DNA from: JBCBKZ01 sp039026975
Lineage (GTDB): Bacteria; Bacteroidota; Bacteroidia; J057
Assembly (NCBI GenBank): GCA_039026975.1
Contig: JBCCLI010000005.1
Coordinates: forward strand, 1 to 44,601
Direction of reading: 5' to 3'
Length of the DNA stretch: 44,601 nucleotides
Shown: positions 17,216-25,284 of the stretch, in pieces
Layout of the letters: each line of letters begins with the position of its first letter
Numbering within the stretch: position 1 is the stretch's first letter
Translations under genes and position numbers: made by a program
Notes under the pieces: generated by a model
Told to the model about the DNA's origin: nothing
What the model saw: the letters and a program-made list of their open reading frames with translations, nothing else
Databases searched by the model: none

Positions 17216-17263
17216 AATAGCACACTTAAAATAGCTTTTCCTTTTGGTATAGCACTAGCCACA

Positions 17264-17406
17264 AGTGCTTCGTCGCCTTCCGCGGGCCTTCCATATCATC
17301 CCTGTGTCCTTCTTTTGGCATTCGCCCTAAAAGAAGGGAAAAACGCTTTGTCCCTCCAATGCAACGCTGCAATCCTCCCACGACCAGTGGAGGAACGGCC
17401 TACCCG
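17264..17406 (+). repeat. Interspersed structured repeat, copy 3
   Basis: A 143-nt copy lying between the convergent crtI and lactonase genes. Central hairpin: CCTTCTTTT (17308-17316) with AAAAGAAGG (17329-17337), plus an inner GGC/GCC. Second stem: CCTCCCAC (17374-17381) with GTGGAGG (17387-17393). Outer stem: GGCCTTCC (17285-17292) with GGAACGGCC (17392-17400), one bulged base. An imperfect inverted repeat flanks it: AATAGCT and CTTTTGG at 17230-17247 against CAAAAG and AGCTATT at 17441-17455. Confidence 0.8.
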
Positions 17407-17453
17407 AAAGATATTACTTTTACTAGATGCTAAAGAGTATCAAAAGTTAGCTA

Positions 17454-18614
17454 TTATAATTTTATCAGCTCCAGACAGACTGGGCTAGGATTCTGGATCT
17501 GGATGTCAGTGGCTGTCAGTAATCCCGTTTGAATGTCTCGCTTAAACAGCCAGATATCATCAGAGCGCTCATTAGCTACCAAAATAAATTCTCCCTGTGG
17601 ATCTATCATGAAGTTCCGGGGCCAGTCTCCTTTAGTGGACTCATACCCAATAGGGACTAATTGACCGGTTTCAGCATTCAGTGAGAATATCGCTAGGCTA
17701 TGGTGTCCACGGTTAGAAACATAGAGAAAACCATTATCTGGACTGATGTGAATATCTGCCACATAGCTTTCACCTGCATAGTCTTCTGGCAAGCTACTTA
17801 GGCGCTGAACCTGCTCATAAGTTCCATTCTCCAGGTCATAAGAGAACACACTCACGGTAGACGTAAGTTCTTCTCCTACAAACAGAAATGGTGTTCCTTC
17901 CAGAAATGTAAAGTGTCTGGGCCCTCCACCTGGCTCAGTTTGGATAAAGGGAATGCTGGCAGGAGAAGCCTGTCCATTCTCAAAACTGAATAACCAGATC
18001 TTATCTGAGCCTAAATCTGCTGCGGCAAAATGCTTTCCATCAGGTAGCATTTGAATGGCGTGTGCATGAGCAGCTTCCTGACGTGCAGTATTGATACTGG
18101 AACCCTTCAGTTGGATAGAGTCAGCCATCTCCCCCAAAGTTCCATCTTCATTAATCGGAAATATACCTAATGATCCATCTGTGTAATGGGAAACAAAGGC
18201 GTATGTATCATCCTGATTCAGGGTGATGTGGCATCCTTCCTTTCCATGGCTGGATACCTGATTAGCAGCAGTCAACTGTCCATTCTCGGGGTTTATGGAA
18301 AAGCTTTGTACTGCTCCTACCGTATCATCAGCCGTAATTCCTCCTCTGGTCACGGAGAATAATTGGCTTCCCTCTTGATTAGTAGTGAGGAAAGAGGGAC
18401 TGTTCAGCGTGGGGACCGTTTGTAGGGGAGAGAATGATAGATTCTCTCTGTCGAAGGAATAGACATACATGCCTTCACTTCCACTCCCAAAGAAGGTACC
18501 CACGTAAAGGTATTCTGTTGTATTCACACTGGTGGTAGTTGGTGTTGGTCCACAGGAAGCTAGAAAAAACAATAATAAAAAAAGAAAAAGGGTGGGTAGG
18601 ATTCGGGTTTTCAT
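17454..18614 (-). CDS. Lactonase-family beta-propeller lipoprotein
   Basis: A 386-residue protein with lipobox LASC (Cys21) and then a Thr-rich linker. The body is a seven-bladed propeller of the 6-phosphogluconolactonase-like family (YbhE type): YVGTFFGSGSEGMYVYSFD at the start, HAHAIQMLPDGK near the middle, EPGGGPRHFTF, YVADIHISPDNGFLYVSNRGHHS, and DPQGEFILVANERSDDIWLF near the end. The family hydrolyses 6-phosphogluconolactone or acts on other lactones or as scaffolds; a surface lipoprotein is unlikely to act in the pentose phosphate pathway, so an external lactone or sugar is more likely. It follows the lipocalin-like gene by 58 nt on the same strand. Confidence 0.85.
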   Translation of the reverse strand: MKTRILPTLFLFLLLFFLASCGPTPTTTSVNTTEYLYVGTFFGSGSEGMYVYSFDRENLSFSPLQTVPTLNSPSFLTTNQEGSQLFSVTRGGITADDTVGAVQSFSINPENGQLTAANQVSSHGKEGCHITLNQDDTYAFVSHYTDGSLGIFPINEDGTLGEMADSIQLKGSSINTARQEAAHAHAIQMLPDGKHFAAADLGSDKIWLFSFENGQASPASIPFIQTEPGGGPRHFTFLEGTPFLFVGEELTSTVSVFSYDLENGTYEQVQRLSSLPEDYAGESYVADIHISPDNGFLYVSNRGHHSLAIFSLNAETGQLVPIGYESTKGDWPRNFMIDPQGEFILVANERSDDIWLFKRDIQTGLLTATDIQIQNPSPVCLELIKL

Positions 18615-18672
18615 ACTTAGGAAAGATAAGCCCTACAGACTATGATCAGCCTGCAGGGGATAAGGTAAATTA

Positions 18673-19050
18673 TTAGGAATCTTTTCTGGTCATTACCACA
18701 GGGGAACCAGCGCCACGGCCTTCACAATCATCCGTGACTACCGTCATGGTAAGCTTGTCTCCTTCTAATGAAACAGTGTAAATTCCTGTAGAACCAGGAC
18801 AGCTCATTTCTCCACCTGTATCTTTTAGGGTAATCTTTCCATCTTCCATGGTGTAAGTACCTGTAACTTCTGCCTTTCCATTGTCTATCCATTCTGCTTC
18901 ATAAGAGTCTGCAGTAAATACCAAGGTAGCAGGAAACTCATTTCCTTCCTGATCTGCCAGCATCATGGTCCAGGAACCTTCAAGGCTTTGGGCATAACTT
19001 CCTGAAAGTCCTGCCACCAATAGTAAGACTGTTAATAGTGTGGTTTTCAT
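18673..19050 (-). CDS. Secreted lipocalin-like protein
   Basis: A 126-residue protein with a signal peptide (MKTTLLTVLLLVAGLSGSYAQ). The mature part, about 105 residues, has the pattern of a small lipocalin-like beta barrel: LEGSWTMML at the start, a repeated strand-turn-strand pattern (ATLVFTADSYEAEW, VTGTYTMEDGKITLKD, GIYTVSLEGDKLTMTVV) and two cysteines (SCPG, DDCEGR) that could form a disulfide. This agrees with the lipocalin-like or META-like domains of Bacteroidota exported proteins. The start at 19050 is preferred over an upstream ATG at 19074 because it gives a regular signal peptide. Ligand unknown. Confidence 0.72.
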   Translation of the reverse strand: MKTTLLTVLLLVAGLSGSYAQSLEGSWTMMLADQEGNEFPATLVFTADSYEAEWIDNGKAEVTGTYTMEDGKITLKDTGGEMSCPGSTGIYTVSLEGDKLTMTVVTDDCEGRGAGSPVVMTRKDS

Positions 19051-19180
19051 AATGTAGTATTTAGGGTAAAACATGCTGTATACATCTACTAACCCAATAG
19101 TTACTTTGGGTAGTAAGTAGGGAGGGAAGATATATTCAATATAGAGAATTATTGCTAATAGTACGTATGATTGAAAATTC

Positions 19181-19570
19181 TTATACAGTAATCTCTATTC
19201 TATTCCCGTCGGGATCTAGTACCACACTTTCATAATACCCATCCCCTGTAGTTCTGGGTTCTCCTATGATAGGAAATCCATCTGTCCGTAGCTGCTCCGT
19301 CAGCCGATCCACCTCAGCCTCACTCCCCACTGACATGGCAAAATGAATAAAGCCGGTATGCTGTTGATCTGGCAGGAAGGGATTTTGGGCTATGCCCTCC
19401 ATCTGCATAAGTTCCAGTCTGGCTCCCGTACCAAAGGTCAGAAAATAGGATTCAAACCCCTTAGTGGGGTTGACATACTTCTCATTAGGCGTTGCTTCAA
19501 AATACTGCTGGTAAAAGGCCCGCATTTTTTCCAGAGAATAGGTCCAAAGTGCGATATGTTCAATTCTCAT
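19181..19570 (-). CDS. VOC family protein (glyoxalase/bleomycin-resistance fold)
   Basis: A 129-residue single VOC unit. Opening RIEHIALWTYSLEKMRAFYQQYF carries the first metal-site His (about 5), GARLELMQM provides the Glu (about 53), GFIHFAMSVGSEAEVDRL gives the second His (about 75), and DGYYESVVLDPDGNRIEI ends with the final Glu. Such proteins bind a divalent metal and act as lyases, isomerases or antibiotic-binding proteins; no substrate can be named. It is the third VOC protein in the window, but unlike the two dioxygenases has a single short module. Confidence 0.82.
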   Translation of the reverse strand: MRIEHIALWTYSLEKMRAFYQQYFEATPNEKYVNPTKGFESYFLTFGTGARLELMQMEGIAQNPFLPDQQHTGFIHFAMSVGSEAEVDRLTEQLRTDGFPIIGEPRTTGDGYYESVVLDPDGNRIEITV

Positions 19571-19798
19571 AATAGAAGTGGAAAAGGTGTATGAGGTAGG
19601 GTAACTAGGCTCAGTAGATGTATGAAAAACTAGTTGACTAATGTCAATCTACCTTACCTCTAGTTTTTTTTGAATGGCGATCAAAGTAGGTATCCGGTGT
19701 CAACCCTAGACATGATACCTACTTTTTTACTTTTCAGCAAGGAAACAGAACCTCTTACTGAATGTATTAGTATATTCCATCAAGGAAATGTGCCTTAT

Positions 19799-20854
19799 AT
19801 GCAGTTACGATTTTATTACTTATTCATTTGTGTGCTCCCTGCATTGTTTTCCTGCGAGTCGTCAGATCCTACCCCTGAAAAAAAGAAAGAGAAACCTCTT
19901 TCTGCCATCCTTACCTACATGATAAGGCCGGGATATGCTCACGAGCAGTTTACGGAGCAGGTTACAGGAACATCTGCTCGGCTGGAATACTATGACAGGA
20001 AGGAAAAACTCCTCTATTTTTCTATTGACAGTTTGGGGTATGAACAAAGTGGAAACCTCACACAACTTAGCCTGGACACTTCTAAAATAGTATTTGCCAG
20101 GATGGAAGGACAGCGGCAAGTCCTGGAAGATCAAATATTTGATATCACTGATAAATACGTCTTCCGCATCCATCTTGAAGACATTTACCTGGACAGTACC
20201 AGATCTGTTTTTACCCATTTTGGAGACATAGCCTATACTGCTTCTCTCACTGAGCTGAGAGACTTCATCACTAATAGTTCCCTTTACGGAGGATATGTCA
20301 TCATACACACAGGGGAAGAAAGGAATGGCAAACCTGTAGTTATAGCTAATCATAGCGCTCCTGTAGCTAAAAAGGGAGAACCTTCTCTTGAGAGACTGGC
20401 AGCTACCTTAGTAAGTGAAGACCAACCCATGGAGGTTCAAGTCCAGCAACTGCTGGATTTTGTTAGCACACAAATCACCTATAATGGAGACGGTAGAAGC
20501 GAAATTCTACGCAGACCTAATGAAGTACTCTTAAGGAGAAAATCTGACTGTAGCGGGAAAGTAATACTGTTTGCCTCCTTGTTAGAACAAATAGAGGTGG
20601 ATTACCTGCTGATGTACACAGATAATCACATCACGGTAGGGGTTCAAGGCACTTTTCCCACCCGAAACCATATGTATGTAGACAGGCCTGAGGGAAGATA
20701 TTTTGTGGCAGAAACTACTACACCTGGATTTGTGATAGGGATTACTGAGCTTATCCAGCCATTATATGAGGACCGTTTTGAGCTTGTTCAGGAAGTAGGT
20801 AGAAACACTAAGGCCTACCACCTGATGCTAGCTGACTCATTAGAGTTTATGTAA
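19799..20854 (+). CDS. Transglutaminase-like lipoprotein
   Basis: A 351-residue lipoprotein (lipobox LFSC, Cys19) with a Lys-rich linker. The C-terminal third has a papain-like transglutaminase core: Cys251 in KSDCSGKVILFASLLEQI, His277 in YTDNHITVGV and Glu305 in RYFVAETTTPGF, in the right order for a Cys-His-acid triad. It could be a protease, peptidoglycan-related amidase or cross-linker at the cell surface; which one is unclear. The first two thirds are beta-rich with no recognised family. The ATG at 19799 is chosen over the one at 19670 because it gives a lipoprotein signal directly. A palindrome TTGAC-TAAT-GTCAA sits upstream at 19634-19647. Confidence 0.72.
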   Translation: MQLRFYYLFICVLPALFSCESSDPTPEKKKEKPLSAILTYMIRPGYAHEQFTEQVTGTSARLEYYDRKEKLLYFSIDSLGYEQSGNLTQLSLDTSKIVFARMEGQRQVLEDQIFDITDKYVFRIHLEDIYLDSTRSVFTHFGDIAYTASLTELRDFITNSSLYGGYVIIHTGEERNGKPVVIANHSAPVAKKGEPSLERLAATLVSEDQPMEVQVQQLLDFVSTQITYNGDGRSEILRRPNEVLLRRKSDCSGKVILFASLLEQIEVDYLLMYTDNHITVGVQGTFPTRNHMYVDRPEGRYFVAETTTPGFVIGITELIQPLYEDRFELVQEVGRNTKAYHLMLADSLEFM

Positions 20855-20942
20855 GTTAGCCCTCACTGGGAGTTAGCATTCCCTTTCTACCATAGCTTGA
20901 CCTTCTTGCACAGAAGTAGGGCTAGCAGTAGATACACCCTCA

Positions 20943-20981
20943 AAAAAAGCTTGGTAACAGTTGCCAGCTACAAGCTTTTTT
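20943..20981. terminator. Bidirectional intrinsic terminator
   Basis: AAAAAAGCTTG (20943-20953) pairs perfectly with CAAGCTTTTTT (20971-20981) around a 17-nt loop. It serves the transglutaminase-like gene on the plus strand and the convergent TerB-like gene on the minus strand. Confidence 0.8.
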
Positions 20982-21008
20982 CACCGATAGTCTGTTCTCT
21001 TTAACCGC

Positions 21009-21464
21009 TTAGCTCTCAAGCATGGGAAGATCTATCCACTTCTTCTCCTCATTATCAGTGGAAAACATTCCCAGGAATCCTCCTGAGGCCTCTGCCACTT
21101 TCTGTGCCAGGCTTCTCCAACTAGATAGAAGGGTAGCAGCGGTACTGTCATCTAATTTTTTCAAAATAGGATTTAGCTTTTCCAGCTCCTGACTGACAGC
21201 CTGTAAACCATTTTCACTTTCGTTATATAACTCCTCTAAGGACTCCAATGCCATTTCAAAGGATTTATTGACCTCCTCATAGTAGGTATTCAGCATTTCC
21301 TCAGAAGTGAAGGAACGGTAATTCACCAGTTTTTTTGCCCAGTTCTTTTCCTTTTTATCAATCTTATCATCCGCACTGGCAATTAGGATTGTCACGTAGG
21401 CAGGAGCATTTATTAAGGATTCTATTTCCTGATCACTTAGTTGGTTAAATTCGGGTATGGGCAT
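21009..21464 (-). CDS. TerB-like small cytoplasmic protein
   Basis: A 151-residue soluble, acidic, all-helical protein. The stretch YVTILIASADDKIDKKEKNWAKKLV (about 23-47) resembles the first two helices of TerB-like domains, which hold acidic residues in a DGxIDKxE pattern. The rest contains long amphipathic helices (SFEMALESLEELYNESENGLQ) and ends with a GGFLGMFS turn. The function is unknown; the TerB resemblance is weak. It follows the site-2-type protease by 40 nt and that in turn follows the TonB receptor by 55 nt, so the three minus-strand genes are probably co-transcribed. Confidence 0.6.
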   Translation of the reverse strand: MPIPEFNQLSDQEIESLINAPAYVTILIASADDKIDKKEKNWAKKLVNYRSFTSEEMLNTYYEEVNKSFEMALESLEELYNESENGLQAVSQELEKLNPILKKLDDSTAATLLSSWRSLAQKVAEASGGFLGMFSTDNEEKKWIDLPMLES

Positions 21465-21504
21465 ACGATAATTTTTGGCGCAAAATAAGGGAAAATTCTG
21501 AATC

Positions 21505-22623
21505 CTACAGAGGATTAGAGAATGAAGTCTCTTTCTGGGGAGATGATTGTGAGATAGCTGATTTCACCAACATATATTCACTGATATTTTCATAGTCTAT
21601 GATCCCATGAAACACCTCCTCTTCATAGACCAGGAGTAGATCATATTTCTCTGCGGAAAGATAAGAGAGGGCTTCCTCCACAGGCGTACTGGGATGAACT
21701 TTTTTGATGGCGTGGTTCATTACCTGATCTATGGGGCTATTCTGGCCGTACATCTGGAGCCCCTTTATCATGGAGGCCTTAGACAGGGTTCCTACCACCT
21801 CCTCTTTTTCCATTACTACAAAGTGAGATTCTTGCCCGTTAAGCAGAATTTCTACTGCCTGTGATAAGCTGTTAGTGGGATGTATAGGCGTATAGTCCTT
21901 CATGACTATATCTTTCACACTGGCCCCCTGGAGAAGGGAAGTAGTGGTAGTGCTCCCAAGTTCTGCCTGGGCTCCCAAAAAAATAAAGATCCCTATGAGG
22001 ATCAGCAGGGGGTTATTAAACAGTCCCCAGAAAGCAAATCCTATAGCAAAGGCCTGTCCTATCCCTACTGCCCATCTAGTAGCTGTCACCTTAGGTAATT
22101 TCATAGAAAGTAAGGCTCTCAGCACCCTTCCTCCATCCATAGGAAAGGCTGGTAAGAGGTTAAAAATGACGAGAAATAAATTGACGGTCATCAGATTGGG
22201 CAGGAAGTTCTCCCTATTTAGATTATCTAGCTCCAGGCTATTCAATTCTGGTCTAAGGACTAACAGCATCATAAACAAGCCTACAGAAATCACTACATTT
22301 ACCATAGGCCCAGCTAAAGCTACCACCAACTCTTCTTTAGGCCTTTCCGGTATCTTTTCCAGGCTGGCTACCCCACCTATGGGCAGCAGGGTAATATTTT
22401 GGGTTTCTATACCGTAATTTTTAGCCGCAAAAGAATGGCCTAATTCATGGAGGGTCACGCAGCCAAAAACAGCTAGTACGAAGAAGACGGTCCATAAGGT
22501 CTCTTCAAGTCCTACTCCTTGTGAAAGTTGTGAGATTAAAATCCAGGCTATGAGAATAAGGAATGTCCAATGGATAAACAGCTTTACTCCGGAAACTTTC
22601 CCCAAATACAGCGACCATTTCAT
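21505..22623 (-). CDS. M50 site-2-type membrane metalloprotease with CBS pair
   Basis: A 372-residue integral membrane protein. Zinc ligands are in HELGH (His59, Glu60, His63) and Asp163 in LLPAFPMDGGR, with a conserved NLLPAF segment. About six transmembrane segments lie within residues 15-220. Residues about 235-350 form a CBS pair (VKDIVMKDYTPIHPTN...HFVVMEKEEVVGTLS, then PIDQVMN...IKKVHPSTPVEEALSYL). CBS-fused site-2 proteases cut membrane-spanning substrates; the pair may sense a nucleotide (family knowledge). The substrate is unknown. It is located between the FecA-like receptor gene and the TerB-like gene. Confidence 0.88.
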   Translation of the reverse strand: MKWSLYLGKVSGVKLFIHWTFLILIAWILISQLSQGVGLEETLWTVFFVLAVFGCVTLHELGHSFAAKNYGIETQNITLLPIGGVASLEKIPERPKEELVVALAGPMVNVVISVGLFMMLLVLRPELNSLELDNLNRENFLPNLMTVNLFLVIFNLLPAFPMDGGRVLRALLSMKLPKVTATRWAVGIGQAFAIGFAFWGLFNNPLLILIGIFIFLGAQAELGSTTTTSLLQGASVKDIVMKDYTPIHPTNSLSQAVEILLNGQESHFVVMEKEEVVGTLSKASMIKGLQMYGQNSPIDQVMNHAIKKVHPSTPVEEALSYLSAEKYDLLLVYEEEVFHGIIDYENISEYMLVKSAISQSSPQKETSFSNPL

Positions 22624-22678
22624 ATCATCAGTAACTTAGGATTCTTTACAATATTGTTATTTTCGCAGGAAATCCTAT

Positions 22679-25006
22679 TCACATCCATGAAATATTCCAA
22701 ATCAGCCCTCCATAAAAACTCCTTGTAGGACCAGGGTTAAAATATCTCTCCCTAATCCCATTGATCTGCCAAAAAGAGGTGTAAAACGTATCTGTTAGGT
22801 TATTCACACCAAGGTAAATCTCTACCTTTCCTGCCTTAGCCATAGACAGTGTATATCCTACTCTGGCATCTAGTAGAGAATAGGCCCCAAACTGGTCTGT
22901 ATTGAGGTCGTTCAGGTACGTTCTTCCTACCTGCCTAAACGTAAGTAAGCTATACCATCCTGCCTTATGCCTGGCATCCACTCCCACAGCTAACTGGTGT
23001 AAGGGTACGCCTGGAAGAGAATTCCCCTCCAGCTGGGTTCCTTCTTTCACATAGTCTTGAAATTCAAAGGGTTGGTAGCTGTAAGCTGCCCAAATACTTA
23101 GGAGCTCCCAGGAAGGCTGATTCCGTTCTTGCCATAATACCTTAGCTTCCAAGCCATCCTGTCTGGTTTTCCCCCGATTGAAAAAAAGCGTTTGTCCATC
23201 CGGCTGAGTTTCTGGAAGTATGGCATCTCGCAGTAACATGCGGTAGGCTGTAAGTTCCATATTTACCTTACCCTTAAATAAATCTGCCCTCAGTCCAAGC
23301 TCGTAATTAGTCCCTTTCTCGGGCTTTAACGCTAAATCCACTGCTCCTTGTGGACTTATCACTTCAAAGAAGGTAGGAGGAGAATACCCCTGGCTCACAC
23401 TTGCATGTAGCGTAAGCGTAGAAGAAAGATGATGGAGAACGGCTACTCTAGGTAGAAATACTTGGTCGAACCTTAACTTCTCAGAAAAATCAATACTATC
23501 AGCCAGGAAAAAATCTTCATGGTCATAGGTAAGTTCGTTCATACTCACTCCCAGGGTAAGAATAGTTTGGGGACTTAAGGCCCATTCAGACTGAATGAAT
23601 GCCAGCCAGGAGGTGAAATCTGTTTGACTGTCTTCGTACAGGGTTCCAGGCTGACCGTTTTCATTGGTGTATTCATTTAGGCCCAGAAGCTCTCGCTGAA
23701 ATTCCACGCCTGCCTGTAGGTGTTGACGGATCCTGCCATAAGAAAGCTTTAAATCAAACACAGACCTCCCGCCCACTCCTTGGGCATCTTCTACCTTATA
23801 TCCATTGAAAAAGGCTGACGTCCCAAAAGGGTTTAGCTTCTCAGTGAAGTTTCCATATAAGGTAGTTTTATTGGCTAGGTTACCTGCTATCTGAAGGGTA
23901 TGGGTAATACCTATCCGGGTTCTTTTTCTGTACAAGGAGGCGTCTGCTTGCTCTGAAAAAGCTACTGCCTGTCGGGGGTTCTCTCGGGCATCCTCCTCAG
24001 ATATGGACCCAGGTAGCCCCCACCCACCATCAAAATGGTAGGCATGTACCGCAATACTTCTTCTCTCTGAAGGATACCAATACATGGACAGGTTCAGCAC
24101 ATCCTTACTCACATCCTCTTGGCTTCTATACCCATCATATCTCGTACGTGCATAGGCCAGAGAAAGGGAAAAGTTCTCTCCTCCCTCTTCAAAAGATAGA
24201 AGCTGACGGCCTAAGCCAAACTCCCCTACCTGAAGCTGGGCCGTAAGCTGCTTCTCCTGTATTAAGGGTGGCCTGCTGAGAAAGCGTAGTGTTCCCCCCG
24301 TTCCCGCCCCATACATACTGCCTGCTGGCCCTTTTAATACTTCTATTCCACTTAGAGAAAATACATCTAATACTTCCACAGGAGTAGACCCATCAGGACT
24401 GGTCAGGGGGATATCATTCCAGTACGTTTTTATGTTTCTTACCCCAAATGGGGCTCTTAGGACACTCCCCCTAATAGAAATTCTGCTACTCCCCCCAATG
24501 CCACGGGTATCCATACTTACCCCTGGTTCCAGGTTAAGAGCAGAGGCTAGGGAGCTCTCATTATTTCTTGTGAGAATTTCTACCGGAATAAAAGAAATAG
24601 ATCCTGCTACCTCCCTACTTTGCCTTTTTTCTCCGTATCCAGTAACCCAAACTGATCCTAATTGGTAGCCAGTTGTCTCAAGCTGTATCCGATAGAACTT
24701 CTCCTCTGTAAGTATCACAGCAGTAGGTAGGAACCCTTCTTTAATAAAGTACACAGTATCCTGAACTGCGGAGAGGGTGAAAATACCCTGATCATCTGTA
24801 GCAGAGACCTCTCGCCCTTTTAGCTGCAAGCTAACCTCAGCAAGGGGAATCTGACTGGTTTTATCTACCACTAAGCCTTGGCGTATAGTCTGGCTTTTAA
24901 GGGAAAGGGTCAACAGGATTTCTGGTATAAGCCATAGGAGCCGTAGGCAGGTAGCACGTGAAAATTTACGTACAAATAGGGTTGGGGAATACGTCATACT
25001 TGACAC
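22679..25006 (-). CDS. TonB-dependent outer-membrane receptor, FecA/siderophore type
   Basis: A 775-residue protein. The N-terminal signal region is longer than usual (hydrophobic at about 20-36). Residues about 40-110 form a carboxypeptidase-like regulatory domain (VVDKTSQIPLAEVSLQLKG). The plug is about 135-245 (SREVAGSISFIPVEIL, SISIRGSVLRAPFGVRN, GIEVLKGPAGSMYGAGTGGTLRF) and the 22-strand barrel follows, ending in an aromatic strand. The plug form resembles ferric-siderophore receptors such as FecA; the transported ligand is unknown. The gene is first in a minus-strand run with the site-2-type protease. Confidence 0.85.
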   Translation of the reverse strand: MSSMTYSPTLFVRKFSRATCLRLLWLIPEILLTLSLKSQTIRQGLVVDKTSQIPLAEVSLQLKGREVSATDDQGIFTLSAVQDTVYFIKEGFLPTAVILTEEKFYRIQLETTGYQLGSVWVTGYGEKRQSREVAGSISFIPVEILTRNNESSLASALNLEPGVSMDTRGIGGSSRISIRGSVLRAPFGVRNIKTYWNDIPLTSPDGSTPVEVLDVFSLSGIEVLKGPAGSMYGAGTGGTLRFLSRPPLIQEKQLTAQLQVGEFGLGRQLLSFEEGGENFSLSLAYARTRYDGYRSQEDVSKDVLNLSMYWYPSERRSIAVHAYHFDGGWGLPGSISEEDARENPRQAVAFSEQADASLYRKRTRIGITHTLQIAGNLANKTTLYGNFTEKLNPFGTSAFFNGYKVEDAQGVGGRSVFDLKLSYGRIRQHLQAGVEFQRELLGLNEYTNENGQPGTLYEDSQTDFTSWLAFIQSEWALSPQTILTLGVSMNELTYDHEDFFLADSIDFSEKLRFDQVFLPRVAVLHHLSSTLTLHASVSQGYSPPTFFEVISPQGAVDLALKPEKGTNYELGLRADLFKGKVNMELTAYRMLLRDAILPETQPDGQTLFFNRGKTRQDGLEAKVLWQERNQPSWELLSIWAAYSYQPFEFQDYVKEGTQLEGNSLPGVPLHQLAVGVDARHKAGWYSLLTFRQVGRTYLNDLNTDQFGAYSLLDARVGYTLSMAKAGKVEIYLGVNNLTDTFYTSFWQINGIRERYFNPGPTRSFYGGLIWNISWM

Positions 25007-25284
25007 TAAAGATTAAACAAAAGCATTTATTCAGTGAATCAGTATGTAAGGATAGGATTTTCCCTGTGAGGAAAAAAGGGTTCTGGTTTTTTCTCCGTAG
25101 GTTTCAGTTTTAATTCCGAGATTACTGGTAGGATATTATTAGAATCTTAAGTAATTTCGTTTAACATCAAGGGGAAATACTTCATTTATTTTTTATATTT
25201 TGGCTATAGTTCTATCAAAAGATAGACAAAGTGATGCTTTTGTATCACTTCTAACTGGTTAAGCGACTACCGACACTACTTCTC

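Noticed and set aside
25007..25284. TATATTTTGG at 25193-25203 considered as promoter for the large TonB receptor
   Set aside because: The -7 match is only partial and no -33 element lies at the required distance.
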